From assembly GCA_022826805.1 (NCBI GenBank), contig JAJDUH010000012.1:1-64000 (forward strand): 64,000 nt of DNA, read 5' to 3'. The position numbers and the translations under genes were made by a program. Shown piece after piece: positions 9,620 through 20,261 of this stretch (the first letter of the stretch is position 1; each line of letters begins with the position of its first letter). The notes beneath the pieces are model-generated. The model ran no database searches and was not told the origin of the DNA. It worked only from the letters and a program-made list of their open reading frames with translations. This DNA is from Candidatus Poribacteria bacterium. GTDB taxonomy: Bacteria; Poribacteria; WGA-4E; WGA-3G.

Positions 9620-12600
9620 ATGCCAAAGCGAACAGATATAGATAAGATATTAATTATAGGATCCGGCGCGATTATCATTGGCCAAGCGTGCGAGTTTGAC
9701 TACTCTGGCACACAAGCGTGTAAGGCACTCAAAGAAGAGGAGTATGAAATTACCCTTGTCAATAGCAATCCTGCTACTATCATGACGGATCCAGATTTCG
9801 CTGATCAGACATACATTGAGCCGATTACAGCGGACACGGTGGAACTTGTCATTGCCAAAGAGCGTCCGCAGGCATTGCTACCGACACTCGGTGGGCAAAC
9901 CGCCTTGAACGTGTCTGTGGAACTCGCAGAATCTGGCGTCTTAGATAAGTACGAGGTTGAACTCATTGGCGCCAAATTGCCAGCTATCCAAAAAGCAGAG
10001 GACCGCGCCCTCTTTAAAGAGGCGATGGTGAAAATCGGATTGGAAGTTCCTCAGAGCGGCATTGCGCATTCTGTGCAAGAGGCGCTTGATCTCGTTCAAG
10101 AGATTGGCTTTCCCGCAATCATCCGGCCCGCATTTACGCTCGGTGGCACAGGAGGGGGAATTGCTTACAATATCGAAGAGTACGAAAAAATGGTCGCGGC
10201 AGGTCTCGCTCTGAGTCCAATCAACGAACTGCTTATCGAAGAATCCGTCATCGGTTGGAAAGAATTTGAATTAGAGGTCATGCGAGATGGCGCGGACAAT
10301 GTGGTTATAATATGTTCCATTGAAAATGTTGATCCTATGGGAATCCATACCGGCGATAGCATTACTGTCGCACCTATCCAGACGCTGACAGACAAAGAAT
10401 ATCAATTAATGCGGGATTCGGCGATTAAAATTATCCGCGAGATTGGTGTTGACACAGGCGGCTCGAATATCCAATTTGCTGTTGACCCAAAGACAGGTAA
10501 ACAGGTCGTCATTGAAATGAACCCTCGTGTCTCACGTAGCTCCGCGCTTGCCTCAAAAGCTACTGGATTTCCTATCGCTAAAATTGCTGCAAAATTGGCT
10601 GTGGGTTATAATTTAGACGAAATTCCAAACGACATCACGGCTGAAACACCTGCCTGCTTCGAACCGACAATTGATTACGTTGTCGTTAAAATTCCGCGCT
10701 GGGCATTCGAAAAATTCCAAGGTACCGATGAGACGCTCACAACACAGATGAAGTCGGTCGGTGAAGCAATGGCGATCGGTAGGACCTTCAAAGAGGCACT
10801 ACAGAAAGGATTGCGGTCGTTGGAGACCGGTTGGTTCGGATTAGACAATCACCCACTCGATGAACTTCCGCTGTCTGAACTTCCGAGTAAACTGAGCATT
10901 CCGAATGTCAAACGGATCTTTTACATCAAAGCCGCACTTGCCCGCGGAATGAGCATTGAAGAGATTCATGCTTATACGCATATCGACCCATTTTTCCTCT
11001 ATAATTTGAAGGAAATCGTCGATTTTGAAAGCACGCTGTCCGAACCTAATGCGCTACAACATGTAAGTCAGCACTTGAAAGACCCGATATCACAAAACAG
11101 TGAGACAGATGAGATACTCACAAAGAGCCTGTTGCAACAAGCAAAACGATTCGGATTTTCCGACCGGCAGTTGGGCGACATCTACGACGTATCCGAAGCA
11201 GTTGTTCGTGAAGGTCGAGAAGGTCTCGGTATCGAAGCGACTTTCAAAACCGTTGACACTTGCGCCGCTGAGTTTGAGGCAGAAACACCGTATTATTATT
11301 CTACCTGTTCCAGTGAAGATGAGGTACGTCCGTCTGATAAGTCGAAAATCATGATTCTCGGTGGCGGTCCGAACCGTATCGGGCAGGGGATCGAATTCGA
11401 TTACTGTTGCGTCCATGCTGCCCTCGCCCTGAAAAATGATGGCTACGAAACTATCATGGTGAACAGTAATCCGGAAACCGTTAGTACTGATTATGATACT
11501 TCTGATCGGCTCTACTTTGAACCGTTGACGCGTGAAGATGTACTGAATATTTATCACAAGGAGAAGCCGTCCGGTGTTATTGTCCAGTTTGGTGGACAGA
11601 CACCGCTAAACCTTGCTGTCGCGCTTAAAGAGGCAGGTGTTCCCATTATTGGCACCAGTCCTAAAGACATCGCTCGCTCCGAAGATCGGAGACTCTTTAA
11701 AGCGGTATTAGATGAAATCGGATTGATGCAAGCACCTAACGGAACAGCAACATCAAGCGAGGAAGCTGCTCCTATCGCTGCAGCACTTGGCTACCCTGTT
11801 ATTGTTCGTCCGTCTTATGTTTTAGGTGGTCGCGCGATGCAAATCGTTTACGACGAAGAACTTCTGCACGACTATATGCATTCTGCTGTTCAAGCCTCGC
11901 CGGAGCACCCTGTACTCATCGACAAATACCTTGAAGAGGCAATTGAAGTAGACGTCGATGCGATATCCGATGGCAACCTAACTGTTATCGGTGGTATCAT
12001 GGAGCACATTGAGGAGGCGGGCATTCATTCCGGAGATAGCGACTGCGTGCTGCCACCTTACACGCTCGTAGATGAACAGATCGAAAACTTAAAAACCTTC
12101 ACCTACGCTTTAGCAAAAGCCCTGCATGTGCGCGGCTTGATGAATGTCCAGTATGCAATCAAGAACGATGAGATTTATGTACTTGAGGTAAACCCACGTG
12201 CGTCTCGAACAATCCCATTTGTCAGCAAAGCGATCGGTGTACCGCTGGCAAAACTTGCAGCACGCGTAATGGCTGGTAAAACACTCACTGAACTCGGATT
12301 TACACGTGAGATTGAACCGGCATATTTCAGTGTCAAGGCACCGGTTTTTCCGTTTAACCGTTTTCCAGGTTCAAATACGCGACTCGGACCTGAAATGAAA
12401 TCCACTGGAGAGGTAATGGGGATTGACACAGATTTTCCTCGCGCCTTTGCCAAAGCACAAAAGGCTTGTGGCTATACCCTACCACAGGGTGGCAGAGTTT
12501 TCATTAGCGTTCGGAACAAAGACAAACGTGCAATCATTTTTATTGCTAAGAAACTCACAGATATGGGTTTTGAACTCATCGCTACGCACGGAACTGCGAA

Positions 12601-12892
12601 GGTTCTACTCCGCAACGGAATGAAGTCAGAACTTGTTTTCAGTATTGGGAAAGGCAGACCGACTATCCATGATTATATCAAAAATCACGCTGTCGATCTG
12701 ATTATCAATACGCCAACTGGGGACTTGCACCGCACGAATGAACTTTTAATTCGCGAGATGGCGATAACACACGATATTCCGATTTTCTCAACTATTCCTG
12801 GTGCGGCTGCAGCAGTTCATGCTATCGATGCCCTGCAACGTGGAGATATTACCGTCACGTCGCTTCAAGATTATTTTCAGATGCTCCAATAG
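9620..12892 (+). CDS. carB: Carbamoyl-phosphate synthase, large subunit
   Basis: Makes carbamoyl phosphate from bicarbonate, ammonia and two ATP for pyrimidines and arginine. The 1,090 residues contain two homologous synthetase halves. The first opens with [20 protein letters not shown], the second with [19 protein letters not shown] near residue 575. ATP-grasp segments carry [16 protein letters not shown] and [15 protein letters not shown], and both halves contain V-x-E-x-N-P-R. The last ~140 residues form the allosteric MGS-like domain. It follows carA after a 61-bp gap and is the last recognisable pyr gene here. Confidence 0.95.
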   Translation: MPKRTDIDKILIIGSGAIIIGQACEFDYSGTQACKALKEEEYEITLVNSNPATIMTDPDFADQTYIEPITADTVELVIAKERPQALLPTLGGQTALNVSVELAESGVLDKYEVELIGAKLPAIQKAEDRALFKEAMVKIGLEVPQSGIAHSVQEALDLVQEIGFPAIIRPAFTLGGTGGGIAYNIEEYEKMVAAGLALSPINELLIEESVIGWKEFELEVMRDGADNVVIICSIENVDPMGIHTGDSITVAPIQTLTDKEYQLMRDSAIKIIREIGVDTGGSNIQFAVDPKTGKQVVIEMNPRVSRSSALASKATGFPIAKIAAKLAVGYNLDEIPNDITAETPACFEPTIDYVVVKIPRWAFEKFQGTDETLTTQMKSVGEAMAIGRTFKEALQKGLRSLETGWFGLDNHPLDELPLSELPSKLSIPNVKRIFYIKAALARGMSIEEIHAYTHIDPFFLYNLKEIVDFESTLSEPNALQHVSQHLKDPISQNSETDEILTKSLLQQAKRFGFSDRQLGDIYDVSEAVVREGREGLGIEATFKTVDTCAAEFEAETPYYYSTCSSEDEVRPSDKSKIMILGGGPNRIGQGIEFDYCCVHAALALKNDGYETIMVNSNPETVSTDYDTSDRLYFEPLTREDVLNIYHKEKPSGVIVQFGGQTPLNLAVALKEAGVPIIGTSPKDIARSEDRRLFKAVLDEIGLMQAPNGTATSSEEAAPIAAALGYPVIVRPSYVLGGRAMQIVYDEELLHDYMHSAVQASPEHPVLIDKYLEEAIEVDVDAISDGNLTVIGGIMEHIEEAGIHSGDSDCVLPPYTLVDEQIENLKTFTYALAKALHVRGLMNVQYAIKNDEIYVLEVNPRASRTIPFVSKAIGVPLAKLAARVMAGKTLTELGFTREIEPAYFSVKAPVFPFNRFPGSNTRLGPEMKSTGEVMGIDTDFPRAFAKAQKACGYTLPQGGRVFISVRNKDKRAIIFIAKKLTDMGFELIATHGTAKVLLRNGMKSELVFSIGKGRPTIHDYIKNHAVDLIINTPTGDLHRTNELLIREMAITHDIPIFSTIPGAAAAVHAIDALQRGDITVTSLQDYFQMLQ

Positions 12893-12985
12893 TTTCTAAC
12901 TATAGTTATCGAAAATCCACTCTTTGACCACGGAAGAAAGTCGTGCGAAAACGATCATAGTTAAAAATTCAAAAAGGATGGACAA

Positions 12986-13759
12986 ATGGAAAACAACGAC
13001 TCTATACAAAGAAATACCCGGTGGGTTCAGACCTTTGATCGGATTCTCGAAATGTTGAATCTTGATGCAGAGCGTCCGGTGAGTGTCCTAAAAATTGAAG
13101 ATGGTAGGGAGGTGATCGTCGTGCAACCGAACGCGTTTACTATCTCAAGGATTTATGCGACCGGTCGTCCTGATGGTATGCGTCCACACGGTGTGGATTC
13201 CTATTACGATTACTTTTTCACAAAATTGCGGGAGCACGAAGAACAACACGGAACTCGCGAAGGTTTCCAATTGGAACCAGAAGAATGGCAAACTCTCTTT
13301 GAGGAATCCTTTCATCGTTATACCCGCTATCTCCTGTTCGCAGGCATCAAGCGGTGGAAAGACGTTCAGCGTGATACTGCTGCTAATATTGCTGTAACGA
13401 ACTTAGCACGCCAATGCGCGCCATCAGACATCGCTTGGCAGAGCTACCAATATAAAGGATACATGCTCATGATGCACAGCATCGCCAATGCAGAATTGAG
13501 CCTGCAAGATGACGATACGGCGATAGCTTTACAGCACATAGATACGGGTATTCGACAGATTGGCGAGTTTTGTGGTGAATGTTTACGCGAAGAACACGGC
13601 GAAGCAGAAAATATCACACGCGAACGCTACCTCAGCAACCTCATAGAGTTCCGTTCTGATTTGGAAGCGCTTGACGATACAGAGGACACCGAAGCAGAAA
13701 GTGATGAAGAGGACATCCTGGCAGAATTAGAAAGACTACTAAATGAAGACGAGGCATAG
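12986..13759 (+). CDS. Hypothetical cytosolic protein with acidic C-terminus
   Basis: The 257-residue protein has AAGGAT upstream of its ATG. It has no signal peptide or membrane helix. The N-terminal part carries a compact strand region (VSVLKIEDGREVIVVQP) and the motif YATGRPDGMRPHGVDSYYDY. The middle is mostly helical, and ALQHIDTGIRQIGEF recalls helical repeat proteins. The last 40 residues are very acidic (EDTEAESDEEDILAELERLL). I recognise no family. It lies 93 bp after carB on the same strand, but nothing ties it to pyrimidine synthesis. Confidence 0.6.
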   Translation: MENNDSIQRNTRWVQTFDRILEMLNLDAERPVSVLKIEDGREVIVVQPNAFTISRIYATGRPDGMRPHGVDSYYDYFFTKLREHEEQHGTREGFQLEPEEWQTLFEESFHRYTRYLLFAGIKRWKDVQRDTAANIAVTNLARQCAPSDIAWQSYQYKGYMLMMHSIANAELSLQDDDTAIALQHIDTGIRQIGEFCGECLREEHGEAENITRERYLSNLIEFRSDLEALDDTEDTEAESDEEDILAELERLLNEDEA

Positions 13760-13828
13760 CGTAATTTTCACCTTTGCTAAACCTCTCGGCTAAGAAGCGA
13801 AGGACAGTGAAGAGATAAACCCACACGA

Positions 13829-14482
13829 CTACAGTTCTTCTCCGTCTGTGGGCGCTTGTATGAGAATACCACCAAGAAACAAAAACGCGATGCCGCGGGT
13901 GAGTACATGGAATTGTATACCGAAGTCAAACAGGATGATCCCGATTGGAAAGGCAATTGCGGAAATAAAGAACAGATACGAAGCAACCTGATTTCCCCAT
14001 GAACTGAGCGCCGAACCATAACAGATTGCTAATAGTAGGCACAGGAAAGCACCGGTCATAAAGAGTGCTTCTCCCCATTCCGCCCAGAGCGTATAGAACG
14101 ATGTTCCAATGGAAAGAGTGGCAGACTCGCTTGCCAATTCGGATAGGGCACGCAGTGGTGCCGTTTGCGAACAGTGGGCTATTAACTCTATGATAAGCCA
14201 CGATACGGCAAAAGTTGCTCCCAAGATGCTTCGTGTACCCGCCTCCGAAGAAAGCAAACCATAACTTGCTAACAGGGTAGGAATAAGCAAAATAAGCGTG
14301 AGAACACCTATGCCGTGAAAAATTCCAATTCTCCCCATAAGTTTAAACTGCTCCTCTGACGGAAGCGACAAAACAGATGATAAATCAATAATAAACCAGA
14401 CACTTGATGCGAGCATGAGGAAACCGCTCAAGATGCCAGTGAGCCCACCGAGCCTATACAGCGAACTGAGCTTTTTATCCAT
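13829..14482 (-). CDS. Multi-spanning inner-membrane protein of unknown function
   Basis: The 217-residue product is almost wholly hydrophobic, with about six or seven predicted membrane helices (for example LTGILSGFLMLASSVWFIID and VLTLILLIPTLLASYGLL). Its layout resembles the DUF4386-like group of small membrane proteins, a weak resemblance only. No transporter or enzyme motif is visible. A candidate promoter lies 57-85 bp upstream. It converges with the unknown gene ending at 13759 and is divergent from the sigma-54 activator. Confidence 0.55.
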   Translation of the reverse strand: MDKKLSSLYRLGGLTGILSGFLMLASSVWFIIDLSSVLSLPSEEQFKLMGRIGIFHGIGVLTLILLIPTLLASYGLLSSEAGTRSILGATFAVSWLIIELIAHCSQTAPLRALSELASESATLSIGTSFYTLWAEWGEALFMTGAFLCLLLAICYGSALSSWGNQVASYLFFISAIAFPIGIILFDFGIQFHVLTRGIAFLFLGGILIQAPTDGEEL

Positions 14483-14786
14483 TCATTCCTCCGAAAAATT
14501 GTGAATAAGATTCTTGATTGCACACGTTATAATCTCATAGTGTACCAAAATCCTCAACTTTAAACAATACTTTTTTCAAATTAATTCGGGACATTTATCT
14601 TTCGATTTTCACTTATCAGTTTTCGATCGTCGGAAAAAAGAAGTCTCTCTTTTTGATAGGACACTAAACACTGAAAGGAACGACTCTTGTGATGTGCCCT
14701 CCGCTATCGAAACGGTCAGAGAAAAGAATTCTATGTATTAAGAACCCCGATTAGAAATCCGGAAGATCGTAGAAGGTGCTCGTACT
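14483..14786. other. Intergenic region between divergent genes
   Basis: This 304-bp A+T-rich stretch separates the membrane protein from the sigma-54 activator. It holds the leftward promoter described separately. I found no convincing -24/-12 (GG-N10-GC type) or sigma-70 promoter for the rightward gene, and no RNA gene. Confidence 0.5.
14539..14567 (-). promoter_or_regulatory. Candidate promoter of the membrane-protein gene
   Basis: On the reverse strand, TTGTTT (14567-14562) and TACACT (14544-14539) are 17 bp apart, placing the start near 14532 and the leader at about 50 nt. Confidence 0.45.
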
Positions 14787-16223
14787 ATGGACGCTCAAAA
14801 AATCGTACTTATTGTAGATGCCGACCGCGCGGAACGAGAACTTGTCTGTGAAACATTAGCAGGCAAAGGTTTACGTCTCGTTGCTACAGGCAACATGTAT
14901 CAGGCATTTCACCAAATTGAGCACCTGAAAGTGGATATCCTTATTGCCCAGTTGAAAGCAAAGCGGGTTGATGGGTTGACGCTGCTGGAGGCAGCGGCAC
15001 AGCATCATCCAGATGTGGGTGTAATTTTTATTACAGAACCAAACATTTTAGAAACTGACATCGGCATCAGAGCAATGCTTGCCTATAAAGACACCTATTT
15101 CCTGCCAAAACCGGTTAATCCTGTTCATCTGGAGGCACTGCTGCACAGAACGCTCGAAAATCAACGTCTCACTTTTGAAAATCGGCAGCTACAATTACAG
15201 ATAGATGAAAATGAAGGTTTACGTCGCCTGACAGGCAAATCGCCCGAAATCACCAGAATTCGCGAAATGATCGCCCAAATCGCACCAACAAAAGCGACAG
15301 TGATGATTTACGGTGCCCGTGGTACAGGGAAGGAATTAGTTGCTCGTGCAATTCACCACCGAAGTTTGCGACACGGTCCTCTCATCGCATTTAATTGTGC
15401 AACATTGAACGAAAATCTTGCAGAATCCGAACTATTCGGTCATGAACGTGGGGCATTTAGCGGGGCATATCATCAGCGCAAAGGAAGATTTGAACTTGCA
15501 CATGGAGGGACCTTGTTTCTTGACGAGGTCTCTCAACTGAGTTTATCCAATCAAGCACGCCTCTTGCGTGTCCTCGAAGAACGCGAATTTGAGCGCGTTG
15601 GTGGCGATAAAACGATTCAAGTTGACGTCCGAATTGTATGTGCTACGAACCACGATCTGGAGGAATCATCTAAAAGGCGTGAGTTTCTGCCCGACCTCTA
15701 CGATCGGCTTAACGTAGTCCCTATCCATCTCCCCACGCTTCAGGAACGTATTGAAGATATTCCACTTCTCGTTAAGGACTTTCTCGAAGAGTTTTGTCGA
15801 CAAAACACCAAATCCGCTGTAAGCCTCTCACCAGAAGCCATCAGAACCTTGATGAAATATCAGTGGCCCGGAAATGTTCGTGAATTGAAAAACTGCATTG
15901 AGGGTCTCGTTGTGATGTCAACCCAATCTACAATCCAACAGATTGATCTACCGGAACGCATCCTCAAAGCAACTGGGATAGAGTTTTCAAATTTACTCGC
16001 AGTTCCCGATGTCTGGGAACCAGTCAATGCTATCGAAGGGCATCAACGTTTAAATGTAGAGGTTGGCATGTCGCTTGATGAGATTAACCGTGAAGCCCTA
16101 CGCGCTACCCTTGAGTCTGTAAACAACAACAAGGCAAAAGCAGCAGAAATACTCAAGGTGAGCCGGCGTACAATCCAGCGCAAAGCAAAAGAGTATGGCT
16201 TGTCCGAGGAACAAGATTCGTAG
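14787..16223 (+). CDS. NtrC-family sigma-54 activator with a receiver domain lacking the phosphoacceptor
   Basis: The 478-residue protein has three parts. A CheY-like receiver covers residues 1-125, an AAA+ sigma-54 interaction domain about 150-385, and a Fis-type helix-turn-helix 435-475 (KAKAAEILKVSRRTIQRKA). The ATPase core is intact: Walker A GARGTGKE, the sigma-54 contact loop ESELFGHERGAFSGA and Walker B GGTLFLDEV. In the receiver, the position of the phosphorylated aspartate in the usual D-x-V-L-x-D pattern is glutamine (VDILIAQLKAKRVDG). The early acidic residues (VDAD) and the FLPKPV lysine remain. Control by something other than phosphorylation is inferred. No histidine kinase is adjacent. 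Confidence 0.88.
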   Translation: MDAQKIVLIVDADRAERELVCETLAGKGLRLVATGNMYQAFHQIEHLKVDILIAQLKAKRVDGLTLLEAAAQHHPDVGVIFITEPNILETDIGIRAMLAYKDTYFLPKPVNPVHLEALLHRTLENQRLTFENRQLQLQIDENEGLRRLTGKSPEITRIREMIAQIAPTKATVMIYGARGTGKELVARAIHHRSLRHGPLIAFNCATLNENLAESELFGHERGAFSGAYHQRKGRFELAHGGTLFLDEVSQLSLSNQARLLRVLEEREFERVGGDKTIQVDVRIVCATNHDLEESSKRREFLPDLYDRLNVVPIHLPTLQERIEDIPLLVKDFLEEFCRQNTKSAVSLSPEAIRTLMKYQWPGNVRELKNCIEGLVVMSTQSTIQQIDLPERILKATGIEFSNLLAVPDVWEPVNAIEGHQRLNVEVGMSLDEINREALRATLESVNNNKAKAAEILKVSRRTIQRKAKEYGLSEEQDS

Positions 16224-16266
16224 CAGAATATCCATATCTCTTGATGTTAGATGCGTGAGACGCAGT

Positions 16267-17058
16267 TTAATGTTCCTGAGACAACAATTTCTGCTTATTT
16301 GTGTAAACCTGTTTGTAGTAATCCACGCGCTTCAATTGCGAAGCCGCTCCCTCGTCGATTACTGCAATTGTTCTCGGATGCATCTGTAACACCGATGCAG
16401 GCACCTCTGCTGTGATAGGTCCCTCCACGGCGTGCGCAATCGCCTCAGCTTTTGATTCCCCGCTTGCCAGAAGCAGACACTGTTTTGCTTCCATAATTGT
16501 GCCTACACCCATTGTAATCGCCATTTTTGGCACCGCATCGACAGTACCACCAAAATGTGGAGCATTTGCCTCTAAGGTGCCCTGTGTGAGCGTTTTGATA
16601 CGCGTCCGAGAGCCGAGCGAAGAACTCGGTTCGTTAAAACCGATATGCCCATCCTTTCCAACGCCGAGCACCTGAATGTCAATACCACCAGCATTTACAA
16701 TTGCTGCCTCGTATTTCTCACAGAATTCCTCATGTCCTACTACAGTGCTCTGTGGAATATGGCAATTCTCTGGCGAAATGTTGACGGCAGAAAAAAAATG
16801 CGTCTCCATGAAAGTGTGGTAACTATACGGATGGCTCGGCGGAATTCCGACGTATTCATCAAGGTTAAAAGTTGTTACCTTTGAGAAATCGAGTCCGTCT
16901 GTCTTGTGCATTCGCGCTAAGGCTTCATAGAGGCCAATCGGCGTACTACCAGTAGCAAGTCCCAAGACAAGATTCGGCTTCTTTAGGAGTGCGTTTCGAA
17001 TGATCTTCGCTGAAACCGCTACCAGTTTTGCATAGGTAGGTTGAATAATTATTTCCAT
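16267..17058 (-). CDS. nagB: Glucosamine-6-phosphate deaminase
   Basis: Converts glucosamine 6-phosphate to fructose 6-phosphate and ammonia, the entry of amino sugars into glycolysis. Family motifs are clear: GLATGSTPIGLYEAL near residue 35, FNLDEYVGIPPSHPYSYH near 66 (catalytic aspartate), GVGKDGHIGFNEPSS near 130 and a C-terminal segment with VIDEGAAS. I use the ATG at 17058, where the protein begins MEIIIQPTYAKL as expected; a TTG extension to 17082 is possible. Length 263 residues, normal. It lies 42 bp after a sugar isomerase-like gene on the same strand, suggesting a small carbohydrate-use unit. Confidence 0.93.
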   Translation of the reverse strand: MEIIIQPTYAKLVAVSAKIIRNALLKKPNLVLGLATGSTPIGLYEALARMHKTDGLDFSKVTTFNLDEYVGIPPSHPYSYHTFMETHFFSAVNISPENCHIPQSTVVGHEEFCEKYEAAIVNAGGIDIQVLGVGKDGHIGFNEPSSSLGSRTRIKTLTQGTLEANAPHFGGTVDAVPKMAITMGVGTIMEAKQCLLLASGESKAEAIAHAVEGPITAEVPASVLQMHPRTIAVIDEGAASQLKRVDYYKQVYTNKQKLLSQEH

Positions 17059-17100
17059 TGATTTCGTAGATGCACCTTCCAAGCGTGTTAGCGTCCTATC

Positions 17101-17889
17101 TTATGTATTCCCAGCGATAATTCTGTCCATATCATCGCTAATACTATGCACCCTGCCTCCGGGATTTTCTGGGTCAACGGGAAGCTCCGCTGTTATATAA
17201 TCGTCATAACCGACAGCTTCAAGTGATGCCATAACAGCGTTCCAATCAATCGTACAGTCCTCAATTAGGTAGGTGAACTTGCGTTCATCTGCGTTGAAAC
17301 CTTTGACATGTACTTTAGAAATACGATTTCCGAGAGAACGGATCCAGTGTTGTGGATACCCGTAGAGAACAATATTGCCGACATCAAAATAGGCGGTTAT
17401 CGTGTCGCTTTCAAATTCATCAAGATACCGGCAAAATTCCAATGGACTGAGAAGAAACTTATTCCAAACGTTCTCAAGTGCGATTGTGACACCCTTCTTT
17501 GCTGCCGCTGGAATCAATTTACGGATCTCGACCTGGGAACGTTCATACGCCGCTTCATAACTCGTTGTCTCATTCACAACAGCAGGGACGAGCAAGACAG
17601 TGTCAGCCCCAACCGCCGTTGCGGTCACGACCGAATCAAGCATCCCGGCACATGATTCGGCGCGAACTTCCTCATCCGGATCAGAAAGAGGATACGCCCA
17701 ATGTTTACTATTCATTACGCTGAACACTTCCACTTGGTATTGTGTTGCGATTTGTTTTGTTTGGATCCGGTCGGCATCATCCTCAAGGGTACCGATTTCA
17801 ACGCCGTCAAACCCGGTTTCCTTCGCGAGTTTGAACCGCGCTTCGGTTGAATCACCTGGTAATGAGCCGATACATATTCCCTTTTTCAC
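17101..17889 (-). CDS. Sugar phosphate isomerase/epimerase-like TIM-barrel protein
   Basis: The 262-residue product belongs to the xylose isomerase-like TIM-barrel superfamily. Candidate metal ligands occur in IALENVWNKFLLSP (Glu), AYFDVGNIVLYGYPQ (Asp), VHVKGFNADE (His) and ITAELPVDP (Glu). Members isomerise or epimerise ketoses, or act as endonuclease IV-like enzymes; the substrate is not evident. There is no signal peptide, so it acts in the cytosol. Its position just before nagB suggests it feeds a catabolic route for a host or environmental sugar (inference). Confidence 0.8.
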   Translation of the reverse strand: MKKGICIGSLPGDSTEARFKLAKETGFDGVEIGTLEDDADRIQTKQIATQYQVEVFSVMNSKHWAYPLSDPDEEVRAESCAGMLDSVVTATAVGADTVLLVPAVVNETTSYEAAYERSQVEIRKLIPAAAKKGVTIALENVWNKFLLSPLEFCRYLDEFESDTITAYFDVGNIVLYGYPQHWIRSLGNRISKVHVKGFNADERKFTYLIEDCTIDWNAVMASLEAVGYDDYITAELPVDPENPGGRVHSISDDMDRIIAGNT

Positions 17890-17919
17890 CAGTTTTTCCT
17901 TTCTATTATGCTTGAAAAT

Positions 17920-19290
17920 TTATCGTTTATTCTGCTTAGTTGCGACCTGTGCTTCCTGAATTTTCAGTAGCAACTTGTTGTATTCATCTGCACGGGGTGC
18001 TAACGCAAGCGCCTGATTAATCGCTACTAAGGCGTTATCATATTCCGCGTTGCGATAATAGGCATACGCGAGCGTGTCGTAGTGTTTCGCTATTGGCACC
18101 AAAGCAACTGCGCGCTTGGCTAAGTCGATTGCCTGTTGCATCTCCTTACCGAGTCCTGCGTAGAGTCGCGCCAAATTATTATATGCCTCTGCTGCTGCAT
18201 CATCTACCGCAATCGCCTGCTTGAATGCCAGAATCGCTGATTCAAACTTGCGTTGATTGATATAAACGACCCCCAATTTTACCCAGACCTGTGGGTTATC
18301 GGGAGCAACTTTTGTAGCTTCCTGATAGACATAGGCTGCTTTTTCAAGATCACGCTGTTGGATGAATATCTCACCCAAGTTCAGATACACAGGTAAGTAA
18401 GACGGATGTACCTGTATAGCAACTTCATAGATTTCGGATGCCTCTGTGAAGTTGTCATAAGCCTCATGGAGTTTACCCAGTTCAACGTAGAGCATCGGCA
18501 GATTCGGATTTGTGTAGAGTGCCTCACGGTATTGGTGCATCCTATTTTCGTAAGTCTTTAAGCGACGGAACTGCGTCATAGCAGACTCGGCTTGCTCACT
18601 ATCTCCAAGTCGCCGATACGTGAGCGCACGCCGATAGTGTACCTGCGATAGATACCGGTTTCGCTCAAGCACGGCGTCGTAATACGCTATAGCCTGCTTC
18701 GGGCGATTCTGCATTTCCGCCATCCTCCCCAGTCCATAATAGGATTCAGTATGGCTTGGGTTCAAGCGGATTGCCTCATGATAAGCCTTTTCAGCGGCAC
18801 CAAATCTACGTTGAAGGGCATAGACATCGCCAAGATGGATGTTTGCTTCGGCTGTTTCGGCAAGGAGTACAAGGGCTCGTGTGAGATGGCTTTCAGCGAG
18901 TGATAGCTTGCCTTGTGCTTTGTAGACGATGCCCAAATGAAGATGAGCGTTTCCGTGGACTTCTGGCTGTCCATCCAACATCAATGCGGTTTGATACGCC
19001 ACTATCGCCTTACTCAAGTTATTGAGTTCTTGATAGACAATACCGATATAGCATTGCGCAAGACTACTAATACTCTCAGATGTGACGAATTCTTTGTGGA
19101 TAGTTTGAAATTCGGTGAGCGCCAGAGCGTACTGTTCTGTGTCAAGGTAACGAACACCGCGTTCAATCCGGTTATTGAGTTCTTCTTCGGTATCGCACCA
19201 CACTTGCATCAGTGAAAGTAGAAAGAAGAGGATAAAGGAGAGAACCAGACTTTTCGCTGTGGGGAACAGACGACATTGATACGTAAACAT
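17920..19290 (-). CDS. Exported tetratricopeptide-repeat protein
   Basis: The N-terminus carries a signal-type hydrophobic segment (SLVLSFILFFLLSLMQVW). The remaining ~420 residues are a chain of about eleven TPR units, visible as repeats with G-x-x-Y/L and A-x-x-x-Y/F-x-x-A-L patterns (for example LGIVYKAQGKLSLAESHLTR, AYYNLG-like YYGLGRMAEMQ and LGVVYINQRKFESAILAFKQ). TPR arrays scaffold protein complexes; no enzymatic domain is present. The start is uncertain because no ribosome binding site lies before the ATG at 19290. It is followed by the sugar isomerase gene and preceded by the LamG pair on the same strand. Confidence 0.8.
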   Translation of the reverse strand: MFTYQCRLFPTAKSLVLSFILFFLLSLMQVWCDTEEELNNRIERGVRYLDTEQYALALTEFQTIHKEFVTSESISSLAQCYIGIVYQELNNLSKAIVAYQTALMLDGQPEVHGNAHLHLGIVYKAQGKLSLAESHLTRALVLLAETAEANIHLGDVYALQRRFGAAEKAYHEAIRLNPSHTESYYGLGRMAEMQNRPKQAIAYYDAVLERNRYLSQVHYRRALTYRRLGDSEQAESAMTQFRRLKTYENRMHQYREALYTNPNLPMLYVELGKLHEAYDNFTEASEIYEVAIQVHPSYLPVYLNLGEIFIQQRDLEKAAYVYQEATKVAPDNPQVWVKLGVVYINQRKFESAILAFKQAIAVDDAAAEAYNNLARLYAGLGKEMQQAIDLAKRAVALVPIAKHYDTLAYAYYRNAEYDNALVAINQALALAPRADEYNKLLLKIQEAQVATKQNKR

Positions 19291-19353
19291 GCGTGGAGGC
19301 AGAAATGGATATGGGACGGCACAGGGTCCGTCCCGACATCTTGGAATGTGAAG

Positions 19354-20145
19354 TTAATCGCGAAGCCTTTTGAGTTGCCCCCACGTAGTGGAAAGTTTGT
19401 CCTGAGGTTCAACAGGAAGCAGTCCACCCTCCATAACGTTTACAACCTCTTTAGCACTGAGGGCTCTGTCGTAGACGTAGAGATCGTCGATCCAGAACTT
19501 CGCAGCGTTATACCCCGTTTTACCGATGTAAAGTTTCTCCGCCCCTTGCGCGTGCTCCTTCGGAACAGCTATCTTCACAACCTCTTTTCCATCAACATAA
19601 AACTTCAACTCGGCATCCTCTTTGACACCTGCGATGTGATACCATTTATTCTCATCAAATGTGTCGTTTTCTCCATCGGGACCTGCACAGTGCGTGCCTG
19701 CGTTACCAGGATTAAACCGGTAGTGGATGTGCAGGGGGACACGGTTACAAGTCCATATGCCGGGTGAACGGTCGGAGCCAGGAGCTTTTTTCGCAATAAT
19801 TTGATCCCAGCCCCCGGAGTTTGGATCCGTAAAGTTGAGCCAGAAAAGATAGGAGTTGTCCCTATAATCTTCTAATTCTTTGAAGGAATCGACCTCGACA
19901 CTGTCCGCGCCTTTTTCAAATAACATAGCGCCTTTGTAGACACCTTTATCCTTGACAATCTTCGCGCCATCAACGATTTTACCATCATTTCCGCCCCCGG
20001 TTTCATCTACAAGTTTTCCACCTTTTTCTGCATCGAAACTGAAGTAAAGGATTAAACCTTTATCTTGGACATCTGCGGCATGTGTGGTGAGCGCGCTGCC
20101 TATTATTAATAGGACAACGGCGAGTACATACATAACTAAACGCAT
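19354..20145 (-). CDS. Secreted LamG-domain protein with WGxLK C-terminal tail (copy 1)
   Basis: The ATG at 20160 lies inside the Shine-Dalgarno sequence (ATGAGGAGGTTTCTCATG), so I start at 20145. A signal peptide (MRLVMYVLAVVLLIIGSALT, then THA) precedes one LamG/concanavalin A-like jelly-roll domain. It starts GLILYFSFDAEKGGKLVDETG and includes WYHIAGVKEDAELKFYVDG and FWIDDLYVYDRALSAKEV. LamG domains usually bind carbohydrate or matrix ligands. The protein ends in DKLSTTWGQLKRLRD, a tail shared by four LamG proteins in this window. It is about 70-75% identical by eye to the next gene, so the pair arose by tandem duplication. Confidence 0.85.
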   Translation of the reverse strand: MRLVMYVLAVVLLIIGSALTTHAADVQDKGLILYFSFDAEKGGKLVDETGGGNDGKIVDGAKIVKDKGVYKGAMLFEKGADSVEVDSFKELEDYRDNSYLFWLNFTDPNSGGWDQIIAKKAPGSDRSPGIWTCNRVPLHIHYRFNPGNAGTHCAGPDGENDTFDENKWYHIAGVKEDAELKFYVDGKEVVKIAVPKEHAQGAEKLYIGKTGYNAAKFWIDDLYVYDRALSAKEVVNVMEGGLLPVEPQDKLSTTWGQLKRLRD

Positions 20146-20261
20146 GAGAAACCTCCTCATGTCTAAGCAAAATTAACGTGCCGTGCGGATCGCTTATAAA
20201 GCGTGGCTTGCAAGCCTAATGTGAAACCATAAGAAACCCGCGTTTTAACCCATTAGGTATT

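Noticed and set aside
12893..12985. Possible promoter (TTGACC near 12924) before the unknown gene at 12986
   Set aside because: No -10 box at a suitable distance.
20146..20160. Five-codon extension of LamG copy 1 (and the same in copy 2)
   Set aside because: The upstream ATG is part of the Shine-Dalgarno sequence of the next ATG.
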